DNA from: Merluccius polli
Taxonomy: Eukaryota; Chordata; Actinopteri; Gadiformes; Merlucciidae
NCBI GenBank assembly: GCA_030340625.1
Contig: JAOPHQ010004605.1
Coordinates: 59,432 to 123,431, forward strand
Reading direction: 5' to 3'
DNA: 64,000 nucleotides
The position numbers and the translations under genes are program-made. Below, piece by piece: positions 45,901-57,552 of the stretch (position 1 is its first letter; each line of letters starts with the position of its first letter). Below the pieces are notes generated by a model that worked only from the letters and a program-made list of their open reading frames with translations, searched no databases and was not told where the DNA came from.

Positions 45901-46531
45901 CTTATGCTTGAACATTGTGACATGATAAATTAAATTATTATTTTGAATGTTCAATATCATTTAGATTTTCTACATTTTATACAATTGTAACGATAAAATG
46001 TAATCCCAGACAGAAAATGTGGGAATATGGTATATCTAATGGTATATGTTTTAACTCCAGTGTACTCCTTTAGTTAAAGTTTGAATGTCATTTCTGTGCA
46101 TCTCTGCTCACCTACACTGGGTGTTAGCCCACCCTCCACCAGGCTGCAGCACAGTTCCAACCTTCCGGCACCTATTTGGAAAGACAAATGGTTTTCCAAG
46201 CATTAACCTAATCGCATGACATGTCAACACTGGTTTCCTATACTAATAACTAATGATTGGAATTATTGCGTTTAGGGGGGTTACCAATTACCAAAGGGCA
46301 GTGCTAATGAGGTGATGAGATGTCTTATTTCAATGTTTATTATGCAAAGCATGTTCTCAAATGACCCGGTCGTTAATTATAATGTATTATTATTTATTAT
46401 TAATAATGTTTGCACCGGGTGTCACATGTTATAACACAGGTCCACACAGTGTTCAACCAACCTCCACGTTCAGCGTTGACCGCAGACTCAACAGAATCCA
46501 CACACACCTCCATCAAGAAGCCCTCCGCCAT
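36949..46531 (-). CDS. cutc: Copper homeostasis protein CutC homologue
   Basis: CutC is a small TIM-barrel protein linked to copper handling. Exons: 46462-46531, 46112-46171, 43139-43348, 40012-40047, 39626-39759, 39341-39368, 37796-37901, 36949-37060; all GT-AG and in phase, 756 nt, 251 residues, near the usual ~270. The protein starts MAEGFLMEVCVDSVESA and shows MIRPRGGDFLYS, HGADGLVLGALTEDG, PLPVTFHRAFDMV, LLTSGCDCSALEGLP, IMPGGGITERNLQ and EVHCSAR, all CutC family blocks. The conserved GADRIELC is GAGRLELC here. The ATG lies in GAGGATGG after a CA repeat ending in AG, so an upstream non-coding exon is possible. Neighbours cox15 (divergent) and abcc2 (same strand) match vertebrate synteny. 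Confidence 0.95.
37129..37581. mobile_element. TAGCCT/AGGCTA MITE, copy 2 (intact)
   Basis: 453 bp from TAGCCTGGCTCCGCCC to GTTAGGACTAGGCTA, with 9-bp duplications GGGAGTTAG at 37120-37128 and 37582-37590. It is in cutc intron 7. Confidence 0.9.
37591..37700 (-). repeat. SINE-like tRNA-derived fragment
   Basis: On the minus strand it contains GGTTCTGTGTTCAAACCCC, resembling a degenerate pol III B box after GACTCCCAGCCGAAA. Similar fragments lie at about 40450-40560 (plus) and 61400-61515 (minus). Confidence 0.55.
38424..39208. mobile_element. Fold-back MITE with ~300-bp arms, TTAA target
   Basis: Ends AGGGGTAGTTCGGAATTTTG and CAAAATTCCGAACTACCCCT. The arms stay complementary for about 300 bp each, including GCCAGACTATCGATGTAAAT and its complement, leaving a short centre around 38705-38930. 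TTAA at 38420-38423 and 39209-39212 fits a piggyBac-like target. It is in cutc intron 6. Confidence 0.9.
39430..39600. repeat. SINE-like repeat fragment
   Basis: Contains GGATGCTTTCATCCAAAGCG and TACAATGAGTGCATAC, blocks common in the 3' parts of fish V-SINE/L2-tail repeats. It lies just upstream of cutc exon 6 on the transcript strand. Confidence 0.45.
41265..42318. mobile_element. hAT-type element in cutc intron 3
   Basis: Ends CAGGGCTGTAACGATA and TATCGTTACAGCCCT are inverted, with 8-bp duplications ACCGCGTT at 41257-41264 and 42319-42326. An inner AATCGCGTTAATC-type repeat at about 41480-41570 suggests a further small insertion. Confidence 0.85.
43590..45925 (-). mobile_element. RTE/Rex3-like LINE, 5'-truncated, in cutc intron 2
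   Basis: On the minus strand the reading frames give an endonuclease C-terminal part (DFVVVSSDLR, LSTDHHLVVSW), reverse transcriptase (LFKKGDRRVCSNYRGITLLS, CFVDLEKAFDRVPR, LRQGCPLSPILF, LLFADDVVLLASS) and a C-terminal ERVWASLLRLLPPRPDPG-type end followed by GGATAAGCGGCAGAAAACGG. Frames shift near 45200-45330, 44600-44690 and 44000. The 3' end style fits Rex3/RTE; the clade call is from memory of the family. It is in the same sense as cutc, unlike the large elements in abcc2. Confidence 0.75.
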
Positions 46532-48652
46532 CCTCCTGTGTGTGTGTGTGTGTGTGTGTGGGGGGGAAATCAAAATGCAAACTGATACACATAATTGCAA
46601 GGTTAATAACAATCGTAGTGATATAGTATATGCTTTATACAGACTGTACAAATAAATATGAATGTTATATGGACTGTCAATATGTAGAAACCAGAAAAGA
46701 TCAAGTACAAGATTGCTGAGTACATTTCCATTAAAAAAGGCAGACCCCCTGCAGTACTGTTGGTCGCCTATCCTCATTGAAGCCATATTTAAAAAATCTT
46801 AACAAACAAGTAGTTCACACTGAAATGCAATCTTCAAACATTAAAAAAACAGCTTTAAATCTACAAGAAATAAGAAAAGCTAAATAATTCATTAATCTAA
46901 TTCAGTAGTTTATCCTATACTATGTTCCTGCAATAGAGGGGGCTGCAGTTTCAGAACCACATTTCTAGGAGCCTAGGCTTTTTTAATAGTTTTAAAGGTT
47001 CATTCCTCCCAAATACTACTTTGTGTCTGGAGCTGGGATGGTGGGGATATGCACAAAGACAGGTGTTTAATGAAGTCCAGTTTACGTGACAGCATTTACT
47101 GACAGTGGATGCAGTGGTAATAGGGTTCATCATCGCTGGACCGCTGCCTTGTCCCAGATTTGGACGTCAAGTTCAGCCGTGTCCGTCAACTTTATACATG
47201 GCTTAAGGGATACTGCTGTTCGCTCAGCATACCGTTTGTGGACAACTTTGCTACCTTCTTGAACTGCCCATACCTCTTCAGACACAATGGAGTACACCCA
47301 CATTTTCACGGATCACGTCTCCTCGCTATGAATATTGAACTTAAACTCCTCCAACGCACTCAGCGAATGACGTTTGGTGAGTCCGATCCAGTCTACTAAT
47401 GACACTCTGTTGTACAAATTCCTGTAATTATAAACCATAGACCCAGATCCCGTAATTTCCCTGTAACATACAGGAATCTAAACAATTTATTACTGGTTCG
47501 GACATCAACTATCAGTCCCCCACAAAGCCATGCACCTCAAACAATAAAAATTGCTAAACGTCAGGTCGCTATCGAATAACACATTTTTAGTTAATGACCT
47601 CATAAGTACCCATAACTTGGACTTCACTCTACTGACCAAGACCTGGCTGGATAGAAATGGTGCAGCCGCGCTCATTGAGGCTGCACCTCCTAACTTCAAT
47701 TTCATCCAAACCATTAGATCTGATAAGAGAGGCGGTGCTGCTGTCTTCTCTGATACCTAAAGCTGCAAGGATCTGGATTGCTGCATGTATAAATACAAAT
47801 ATGCTCAGGTTTTAATCATTACTGTCTATCGGCCACCAAAATCTAAATATGTATTTCTCGATGACTTCTCTGAGCTACTGTCCAAGGTCTCCACGGACTA
47901 TGATTGTGTAATTATCTCTGGTGATTTTAATATTCAAGTTGACAACCATACAGACTCGGTGGTAGAAACTTCATTAACCTATCGAAGGCACTTGACCTTT
48001 CTCAGCATGTTTCCCGACCCACCCACAATAAGGGGCATAATCTGGATTTAGTCATATCAAAAGGACTTCATATTACTGTACCCTTTGTCATGGATGTTGC
48101 TATTTCAGATCACTGTTATATTCTTCGATGTGTCTACTTTTCCTGTACAACAGACGGGTTCTCGAACGATCAAAAAACGTATCATTGACGATAATATCAT
48201 TGAAACCTTTAAGACAACTGAGTTATTGTTGTTCACAGCATCACCAACTAAGGATCTTGTGAACAACTTCAACTTACAAATACAAATGATCTTTGTCTTT
48301 AAAAACATAGCAAAACAAAAAGCCCCCTGGAGAAATGGAGTGGTTGTTAGGCAGCTTATGAGAGAGTGTCGTCAGGCAGAAGGAAAGTGGAGAAAGACAA
48401 AACTTCAGGCTCACCATGAAATCTACAAGGATAGACTCAATGACTACAACAAAGAAATGAAACAGGGCAGACAATCTTTCTTCTCTAAAATCATTAATGA
48501 AAACATCAAGTGCTCTTCTCCATCGTTGATCGACTTATTATTCCACCATCTATAACCCCACCAGAGATGCTGTCTTCTGAAAAAATGTGAGCAATTCGCT
48601 TCATTCTTCAATAACAAAATGATTACCATCAGACAGGACATTAGTGACTCCA

Positions 48653-49643
48653 GGGCCCAGGTTCCCGATAATGATGGATCCACACTCGTACGATCCTTCT
48701 TACGAATCATCTTTCGAACGATCGTTATTTATTTCCGTACGTTTCCCGAAACTCCTCTTAACATGAACGCGCGTGCACAGATCTAACGATCGATCGTAGC
48801 CTTGTACCTGTCCACCGACATGGTTCTGAAATACATATTATACCATGGTCTGGGTGAATACTCGATTCTGATTGGCTGGAGGGTGTAGGTTAAAAAGTAC
48901 ACCTAGGAAAGATGTTGACGCTATGAAGACGTGTTGCTTGGCAACGCCTGCATACGGGATATATTAAATAGTCCGCTCGACTTGTAAAAATAAAAAAAAC
49001 CTCACGATTTTAACTCTAAAACACATTAAAGTATTATTAATTGATTAAATATTTCTTTCTTTCGTAAGTGACCATGGTATAAGCGGGATAATGCCCTTTG
49101 AGGTGTCCATTAACAGAACCGTTCACGCCTCCGCGTCGTCCATTCATTTCTGTTAATATTTAATCAATTAATAATACTTTAATGTGTTTTAGAGTTAAAA
49201 TCGTGAGGTTTTTTTTATTTGTATAAGTCGAGCAGACTATTTAATATCTCCTGTATGCAGGCGTTGTCAAGCAACGTGGCCATAGCGTCTTCATAGCGTC
49301 ACCGTCTTTCCTAGGTGTACATTAACACTTTTTAACCTGCACCCTCCAACCAATCAGAATCGAGTATTCACCCAGACCATGGTATAACATAGCTATATAG
49401 CTATATAGCCTGTCGTAACTTTAGCATCACCAGCTGGACATTCAGTGGTATTGGATGTTTTGTGCAACGTTAACGACGCTCGTAGCGCTACGAGTGCCCC
49501 TGGAGCTCTCGTTAGCTACGAGCGTCTTAACGACGGTCGTTAAGCAACGATGCTTTTGGGAAACGGGGTGAAAACTGTCTGATGGTCGTACGATGAACTT
49601 AATGAACCACTTAGGCTAACGATGCTTTCGGGAAACTGGGCCC
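48653..49643. mobile_element. GGGCCCAG-ended TIR element, copy A
   Basis: The left end GGGCCCAGGTTCCCGATAAT and right end GCTTTCGGGAAACTGGGCCC are inverted. It includes the inner MITE 48838-49387. An almost identical second copy starts 19 bp further on. Confidence 0.75.
48838..49387. mobile_element. Fold-back MITE with TTATACCATGG ends
   Basis: Ends TTATACCATGGTCTGGGTGA and TCACCCAGACCATGGTATAA are inverted, and complementarity continues with ATTCTGATTGGCTGG, AAACACATTAAAGTATTATT and other blocks for some 230 bp. Confidence 0.85.
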
Positions 49644-50626
49644 TGAACCTCCAGTCCTCCAGGGCCCAGTTTCCCTATAACGATGGATCCACGCTCGTAT
49701 GATCCTTCTTACGAATCATCTTTCAAACGATCGTTATTTTTTTCCGTGCGTTTCCCGAAACTCCTCTAAACATGAATGCGCGTGCACAGATCTAATGATC
49801 GATCGGGTGAATACTCGATTCTGATTGGCTGGAGGGTGTAGGTTAAAAAGTACACCTACGAAAGACGTTGACGCTACGAAGACGCTATGGCCACGTTACT
49901 TGGCAACGCCTGCATACTGGATATATTAAATAGTCTGCTCGACTTGTAAAAAATAAAAAAAAACTCACGATTTTAACCCTAAAACACATTAAAGTATTAT
50001 TAGTTGATTAAATATTTATTTATTTCGTAAGTGACCATGGAGGACCAAGCAGGATAATGCCCTTCGAGGTGTCCATTAACAGAACCGTTCACGCCTCCGC
50101 GTCGTCCATTAATCTCTGTTAATGAACACCTTGTTGAGAATAAATAATAACATATGTATCAGCAGGCTGTAATATCTACACATAGCCACAAAGGAATAGA
50201 AATAAATATACAAGTTGTATTAACTGCACCTGAACGCTAGATGGCGGCATACATAATACAATACATACGTTATTTTAGGCTATAGGCTATGTTTTATGAG
50301 TAGCCTATGTCACAGTCTGCACAGATCCCCCCACTCTCTCACACATTGTGAGTGCCCTGCCTGCTCAAACATTTTCTGGACTTCCCCGCTTTATTTTGGC
50401 CCTCGACAACAATTGTTTCTAAGAATAGGCCGATTTGTAACATTGTCTTTATCAATCACCAAACTATAACAACCTAACGGCACACAATAGGCCCAGACGT
50501 GACACACCATTACCAATAACATAGACTAAGCTATATAGCCTATCGTAACTTTAGCCTCAGTGGAGTCACCAGCTGGACATTCAGTGGTATTGGATGTTTT
50601 GTAATAAAACACATCCAATACCACTG

Positions 50627-52154
50627 AGGGCCCTATCTTGCACTCAGCGCAATTGACTTTATACACTGGCGCTTGTACAATTCCTATTTTGCACCCGACG
50701 CACATTGGAATTTTCCCTCAACCGGCGCAAGTCCTTCACTTGGGGAATGAACTTGCGCTCCGGGGGCGGTTCAGCGAAAACAGGAGGCGTGTCCCGGCGC
50801 AAACGTTCCCTGGTGCTATTCTGCAGTTTCAGAAAACAATTGCGCCACAGACCAGGAAAAACCTAGTCTAAAGTCAGTGGCGCTTATTCAGACGCTATTT
50901 TAAGGGCGCATGCTTGGCCATAATCAGGGGGGGGATGCGCAATTGTTGACGGGGGGGGGGGGGGATGCGCGATTGTTGAATAAATAATATTACACAAAAT
51001 AAAAAATAATAATAATTACGGCCGGCCGGCTTGGCCTGAAATCGTCCGGCCGTTCGGGAAATCTCCCGAACCTCCCGATGGCCAGCCCGTCCCTGGACAT
51101 AATGTAGCGTGTGTACTACGTGCATACACTTTGCTTCTCTCATCTACAAGGAAGCAGTTCCCATTTTTGCAAACCATACATACAAGCAAAAATATTACCA
51201 CATATGTGAAAAATAGGCATAAATCTAGCGTACACAGTTACCCAAAATATTCAGGCTAATAGTAATGACGGATCAAATGAACCTGTTTGACCAATAGTCG
51301 CAAGACACATAGGTATATAAGGACACCAGGATGACACCTTTTATTATGCCAGCAACAGCGCGTGAAATGTTTTATAATCGAAAACACACAGAAACACGCG
51401 GTGTAATTGAAAGAACATTCGGCACGCTTCAGCTTATTTGACAGAAGAGCTGCATCATCTATAAGCAGTGCTCGAAGTGGGCCGGTACGCACCGGTACGC
51501 AGTACCGGCACTTCTACATTTTACCCTTTAGCGTAACGGCACTTGTCACAGGCTGCCCCCCCCACCCCCTCGTCGGTCGTAGGTCCGGGGTGGGTTATGA
51601 TCGCGCCCCCCCCCCCCCCCCCCCCCCCCCCCCGTCACCGGCACTTATTTTTTTCCACTTCAAGCACTGTCTATAAGCAAAGTAATCTCGGTCTAATGTT
51701 AGACTACATTGCAAATATATCACCATGCATTCATAACCTAGTGATTCAGTGAGAGTGAGGCCAAAACATCGGAAAGTATGTCTTTGTGACATTTCTTTAT
51801 TTACATTTTGTCAACGGAAAATGAAAAGCTGAAAAGATTTAAACAGAAGAACTAATTATTTTTCCCTCTGATGGGCATGCGCGCGCTACGGCGGGATTGG
51901 ACACGTCTGGGTCCAGTAGTGGCAATGCGCGATGTGCTCGCCATGGAACAAGCGCGCCTGCATTTAAAGGGAATGTGAGACGACCACCCCTATGACTAAT
52001 GTAGCTACTTCAGACCAACCCATTTTAGATTTGCGCTGGGCGCAAGTGTCATTTATCCCGCCGGCATAATAGCAACAGCGCCCAAGATCCGCCCACAAAG
52101 CCACTTGCGCTTTGCGTTTGATACTTGCGTTTCAGACTAGCAAGATAGGGCCCT
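50627..52154. mobile_element. AGGGCCCTATCTTGC-ended TIR element
   Basis: Ends AGGGCCCTATCTTGC and GCAAGATAGGGCCCT are inverted and both ends are rich in GCGCAA/TTGCGC motifs. No transposase. It contains G-run units near 50924-50975 and a hAT MITE at 51466-51669. Confidence 0.8.
51466..51669. mobile_element. hAT-type MITE, innermost of a four-level nest
   Basis: Ends CAGTGCTCGAAGTGG and CCACTTCAAGCACTG are inverted; 8-bp duplications TCTATAAG at 51458-51465 and 51670-51677. The centre is a C-run minisatellite unit. Confidence 0.85.
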
Positions 52155-53817
52155 GAATGTCCAGCTGGTGACTCCACTGAGGCAATATTAACGACGCTCG
52201 TAGCGCGCTACGAGTACCCCTGGAGCTCTCGTTAGCTACGAGCGTTTTAACGACGGTCGTTACGCAACGAAGCTTTCGGGAAACGGTGTGAAAACTGTCT
52301 GATGGTCGTACGACGAACTTAACGAACCACTTAGGCTAACGATGCTTTCGGGAAACGGGGCCCAGGTCAGTGGAAGCCGCTCTCTTCCTGCCACCCGGAA
52401 GTATCTTGACGCCTATTGTTTACAAACATTCTGAAATGCTGTATTGTGTGTATGAAATATGCTTTTTAATAAACTATCTGTACACTTACGAAGTTGTCAA
52501 TGCCTTGTTATATATGTTAAAACCCTCATTATACTACCAAAGAAGTGTCAGGCTATTTCTAGCCTTGTAAGTGCTTTAAAAAAGCGATTTATTTTTTACC
52601 AGGTGAGATGCCCGTAGCACTCAAACGTATAGCAGTTTGGTAGAATCGGCTAAAAACAGCGAACTTAGCTTTGTGTCGTAGACGATTTTTTTGGCTCTCC
52701 ATGGAACGTTCGAACTCGTTATCATACTAAACATATCCCACAACCATTTTACACCAGAGTTCTCCTTGAATACAGATGTCATTAAACCACTCCTGAAGAA
52801 GAGCAATCTTGATGCAACAGTTAATGCTAAATATAGGCCCATTTCCAACTTACCATTCCTCAGCAAAATACTTGAAAAAACAGCTTATTTTCAGCTTAAC
52901 AACCATCTAACATCAAACAGACTTGTAGACATCCATCAATCTGCTTTTCACCATAGCACGGAAACAGCACTTATCAAAGTTGTGAATGATCTGCATATAA
53001 ACACAGATTCTAATAAACTATCTGTTCTTGTGCTCCTGGACCTCAGTGCCGCTTTTGACACCGTTGTTCAGAATTGGACAGTGTTTGAGGTGCGCTCCTT
53101 TTTCGTGCACAGTTTCAAGGTACCCCCAGATCAGCAGTCTGAGTAGCCAATCAGTGAACTTTATTCACCTGTCCATCACGCTGAACTGTCCCGCCTTCCA
53201 ATCAGCGCGAGTCACGTTGAGTCAGAACCACAGTTCGGGGCCGGAGACGGATATTTCCTACCGGAGATTCAAGAACACCTTTATTTATTTATTTACCGTG
53301 CGTCCTTTCGAAAGTAGGTGTATGAATGACCTGTTTAAATTACCTAGTGCATATATAAACGACCTGTTCGCCTTGTCAATCCGTTTAATATCAAGCATCT
53401 CGTATAGTCTAGTGCAGGGGTCGGCAACCCGCGGCTCCGGAGCCGCATGCGGCTCTTTAGCGCAGCCCTAGTGGCTCCCTGAAGCTTTTTCAAAAATGTT
53501 TGAAAATGGAAAAAGATGGGGGAGAGAAATATATTTTTTGTTTTAATATGGTTTCTGTAGGAAAACAAACATGACACAAACATTATTAACGTTTTTCAAT
53601 GCTGTAAAAATGTGTAGAATAAATATTAAATTTCAACATTTCTGTCAACGAAGATTTACGTCATAGCCTGCGACACACGTTTACTTTCTATCAGTAAGGC
53701 GGGATGCCAGGCAGGTGGCTGTTGTAAACAAACCGGCGGCTGTGTGATGGGCCATGGATCCCAAAGGGAAAAAGAGAAAAATAACTGAGGAGAACAGAGG
53801 ATTCAACGTTTCTTGGA

Positions 53818-54056
53818 CCGGGCAATAGTGACACACCGCGGACCTACGACCGACGGGGGGGGGGGGGCGCGCAATAGTAACACACCGCGGACCTACGGCC
53901 AACGGGTGGGTTCGCGCAATAGTAACACACGCGCGATTGTAACACTCCGGCCGACGGCGGGGGGGTGGTGGTGCGCGCAATAGTAACACACCGCGGACCT
54001 ACGGCCGACGGGGGGGGGGGGGGGGGGGGGGGTGCGCGGTGTGTTACTATTGCGCT
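53818..54056. repeat. G-run-punctuated minisatellite
   Basis: Four to five units of GCGCAATAGTAACACACCGC + GGACCTACGGCCGACG, each followed by a G run that reaches over 20. The array closes with an inverted copy of the first half (GCGGTGTGTTACTATTGCGC). Confidence 0.9.
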
Positions 54057-54330
54057 CTCAAAAAGGAGGACAAATACGCGCCCGGCTTGATGCTGCGCCG
54101 GACGCCGGACAGGGCTGAAAAACCGGACAGTCCGGCGCAAATACGCGCCTCCTTTTTGAACCCGCGCCCCGCCCCACCGGTTGAGAACCACTGCTACAGG
54201 ATGCACTGCAGGAAAAATAAACATTTAATCATGAAGGCTCATTATGTATTTGTAGTTAACTTAGTCATTTCTATAGTAGGCTAATATAGCTACTATAGAT
54301 ACATACAGCATGGGTTGCCTTCAATATAAG

Positions 54331-54780
54331 CAGGGGTGCACATAACTGGTACGCAAGTACGCATGCGCGCCCATAATCAGCGATGCGTAACGTCACTTGT
54401 GCCACTACAGCGCTTTTGCGTAACTCACCATCAGGTCATCAAAATAAAACTACACGTGTATCTTGTACTACTTCTAAGTTTCCCCACCTGCAAAAAAAGG
54501 CAAACGGAGCCGCAGCGCTGTGTGCTCTGTGCACCGCGCGCACACTGGAGAACTGCGCAAAATCAGCTGATCGCAACGTCCGTTACTGTGAGACATCCGT
54601 TACTCGCTCCGTGGCAGTGACGGACTGGAACCCCGCCGCCACCCCCCCGTCAACAACTCCACCCGCGGTGGAATCGCCTTTATCATTATCGAAACGACGC
54701 TACGTGTGGAGTGCTCACGCTACGTGTGGAGTGCTGGTACTCAAATGAGTAACTCACTAAAAAAGTTATGTGCACCCCTG
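54331..54780. mobile_element. hAT-type MITE nested in the hAT element
   Basis: Ends CAGGGGTGCACATAACT and AGTTATGTGCACCCCTG are perfect inverted repeats; 8-bp duplications AATATAAG at 54323-54330 and 54781-54788. Confidence 0.9.
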
Positions 54781-55363
54781 AATATAAGGCTTCTATAAGG
54801 CTTTTATTTTTTTGCGGCTCCAGACATATTTGTTTTTTGTTTTTTTGGTCCAATATGGCTCTTTCAACATTTTGGGTTGCCGACCCCTGGTCTAGTGAAT
54901 GGTCCGGTTGTTTAGCATGTGGAGCTTGCGTGTAACTTGCGTGTAGCTCGCGTGTAGCTCGCAGTAAATTCCATATACTTATGTATGTATTATTCCTCGG
55001 TAGACTTATGGCGTGTCACTAGACACTTTCACCCCGTTAGTGGGTTAATTACTCGTTCTGTAAAATTAGTATCAGCAGGCCTTCGCCCTGCCGTTTGTAC
55101 AGTGAGAAGGGCTGTTTCAGATCTAGCGCTGCGCTCACAGCTCAGCTTCTTAAAGGGCCAGTGGTAATGTTCATGCATCTTATGGCTGGAGTTGTGCCTT
55201 TGATATACATACCTTATCTGTGAAGGGCATTCAGGATCTGTGCTATTTACTCATTGTTATTCATCAGTATTATTATGTAACCAATCATCTGCCAGAGCAC
55301 TTCTTCTGTTGCATTGTGGCTGTTTATTTAATGCATATGTGACAGTAGGAAACTATATTAGTA

Positions 55364-55403
<40 letters not shown>

Positions 55404-57552
55404 CTTAATATTGTATTTTCTGTTTGTTCTATTTCTATTCTGTATAGAAACCACGGTTTACAAAGTTTCACGGCCTACACAGCCTTTCATGGCCAAAGTG
55501 TCTGTTGTCTAGAAATGAGTGGCATGTGTGTGTGAAAATTAAAGTCTCTATCGGGAAATTCATCTCATCATTCATCTCAAGTTCTAACCGGACTACCTGT
55601 GGCGTTTGTTGTCCACCCGGCCAGCCATTCAACTAGTTATCCAATCGGGGGCGTGTCTACGGGGAGGCTGGGGGAGGCAGTGCCTCCCCTAGGAAAAGCC
55701 CTGCCTCCCCTGCGAAATTATCTCTCCATGATCTAATGATAACTTAAATAAGAAAAATGTTCGCTATTTTTCCGCTAATTCTAACCTAAGGTGATGTATT
55801 GTGTGCTCTCCTTCAGATCGAGGTTCATAACCGGAACGTTCATTTAAAAACGTATTGCTTTTCTATTGGTCGTTTTGAGTGGGGGTGTGTCTGTCTGCTG
55901 GCGCTACAACCAGAGTCCGCAGCAGGCAGAGTTCAACGTGCACTCAGACGATAGATCTTGAATCTGCCGGCAGCTCGTTAAACGCTCACTGCTCAAAACC
56001 TTGTTATTCTCTCATTTTATACTAGTGTGTTCTTATAAGCTTTACCTGAAAGTAGTTTAGTTGAACAGTTAAGTTCTGTGTTTTTGGTCATTTTAGCAGG
56101 CTATTAATTTGTTGGGTAGGCTACGCGTGTCACAGTTTGGAAATCCCTGGCCAAGGCTAATTTACAAAGCATTTTAGATCTAAAAGTAGGCCTAGCATCT
56201 ACGCCTGGGACAGCTTAGAAGAAGAGACAAATTGATTTACCCAAACTGACTTCACATTTGTCAAAAAACTCTCTCGTCCTTCCCGGTAGCCTTCTCGTCT
56301 TCTCACAGGCCTGTCACTCATCAAGTTACCTCATCACCGTGAACATTGCGAGGTCGTGCATGAATATTGACATCATCCACAGCAACGGAAACTCAAGCTG
56401 ATTTTAAGAGTCGACACTTTTCCTTACTAAGCCTAGTCAAGTCAAGTCAAGTTTACAGAGGTCATTCAATGTGCTTTACATAAACAAAACACAAACAATA
56501 ATATCAGATGAGCATAGATGGGCAAAGAGTAATAGCCTAATAATAATAATAATAATAATAATAAAGATCAATAACGAATAATTAACAAGAAACATAAGCC
56601 TATCTGAGAGACTTTGTGAATAAGTCTTAAGAAAAAACTTATAACCTTTAAATGATCAAAACCAAAATTCCTTACACTTGTGCGCATCACACAGGCCCAG
56701 CTCATCATAGGCTACATAGAGAGCTTAATTTTGGACCGATTTATCAATTGTTTATGTTGCCACCCCAAACAAGCCAAATGCCCCCCCAAACATGACATCC
56801 TGGTAACCCCTCTGTATCCAATACAGTCCTTTAAACCAGATTACTTCAACCAATCAACAATTTTTACAACCGTTGACCATGATATTTTACTAGATAGATT
56901 AGAAACATGGGTCAATCTATCCGGCCCTGTTCCCAACTGGTTCAGATCCTACCTACAAGACAGGCACTTCTTTGTGTCCATTGGAGACTTTGTCTCGGAC
57001 AAAGTAGGTACAAGGGTTGATTCTTGGACCATTACTATTTAATCTCTATATGCTCCCACTTGCACATGTTATAAAGAAACGCAATAATTATGCAGATAAT
57101 TCACAACTTTAGATATCTCCTAATGACCTAGATCCCATACACTCCCTAGTTCAGTGTATTGATGACATTAATATGTGGATGTCAGATACCTTTTTTACAA
57201 CTGAACAAAGACAAAACAGAAATACTCAACTTTGGTGCAAAGATTAGAGAGACAGAAAATTGCAGCTCTTTTCAGTTCTCTGTCTCTGGAGAGCAAAAGT
57301 GAAGCCAGAAATCTGGGTGTAATTATAGACTAATCTTTAAGAGTCATATCAATCATCTCACAAGATCAGCTTTCTACCGTCTAAAAAACATTTCAAAACC
57401 AAGGAGCTTTCTGTCAAAAGCAGACTCTGAAAAATGAATCCATGCATTTATAACAAGTAGATTAAACTACTGTAATGGTCTATTCACTGGCCTCCTAAAA
57501 TCAGCTGTGCGGCGACTACAGTTCATTCAAAATGCGGCTACACCTGTTCCAA

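Larger units (their letters stand above)
49662..52363. mobile_element. GGGCCCAG-ended TIR element, copy B, with nested inserts
   Basis: Same ends as copy A (GGGCCCAGTTTCCC... / ...GGGAAACGGGGCCC). It keeps a part-copy of the inner fold-back (49806-50130) and is split by the element at 50627-52154. Confidence 0.75.
53415..54889. mobile_element. hAT-type element (CAGGGGTCGGCAACC ends)
   Basis: Ends CAGGGGTCGGCAACC and GGTTGCCGACCCCTG are inverted, with 8-bp duplications GTCTAGTG at 53407-53414 and 54890-54897. Both ends carry GCGGCTC and a GGCTCTTT-type motif, as in Charlie-like hATs. No transposase remains. Confidence 0.9.
53067..56868. other. Composite insertion within the old LINE
   Basis: ACCGTTG occurs at both edges (53060-53066, 56869-56875) where the LINE reverse transcriptase is interrupted, suggesting a target duplication. 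The contents are a hAT element, a (TTA)n at 55364-55402, an AAT repeat near 56540 and otherwise sequence I cannot assign. The ends are not clear inverted or LTR repeats. Confidence 0.45.

Noticed and set aside
47505..48710. Minus-strand ORFs in the 47.5-48.7 kb region
   Set aside because: They are shadows of the LINE endonuclease coded on the plus strand.
49430..50625. Regulatory palindrome CAGTGGTATTGGATG at 50580-50625
   Set aside because: The inverted copy is explained by the edges of nested TIR elements meeting each other, so no regulatory role is supported.
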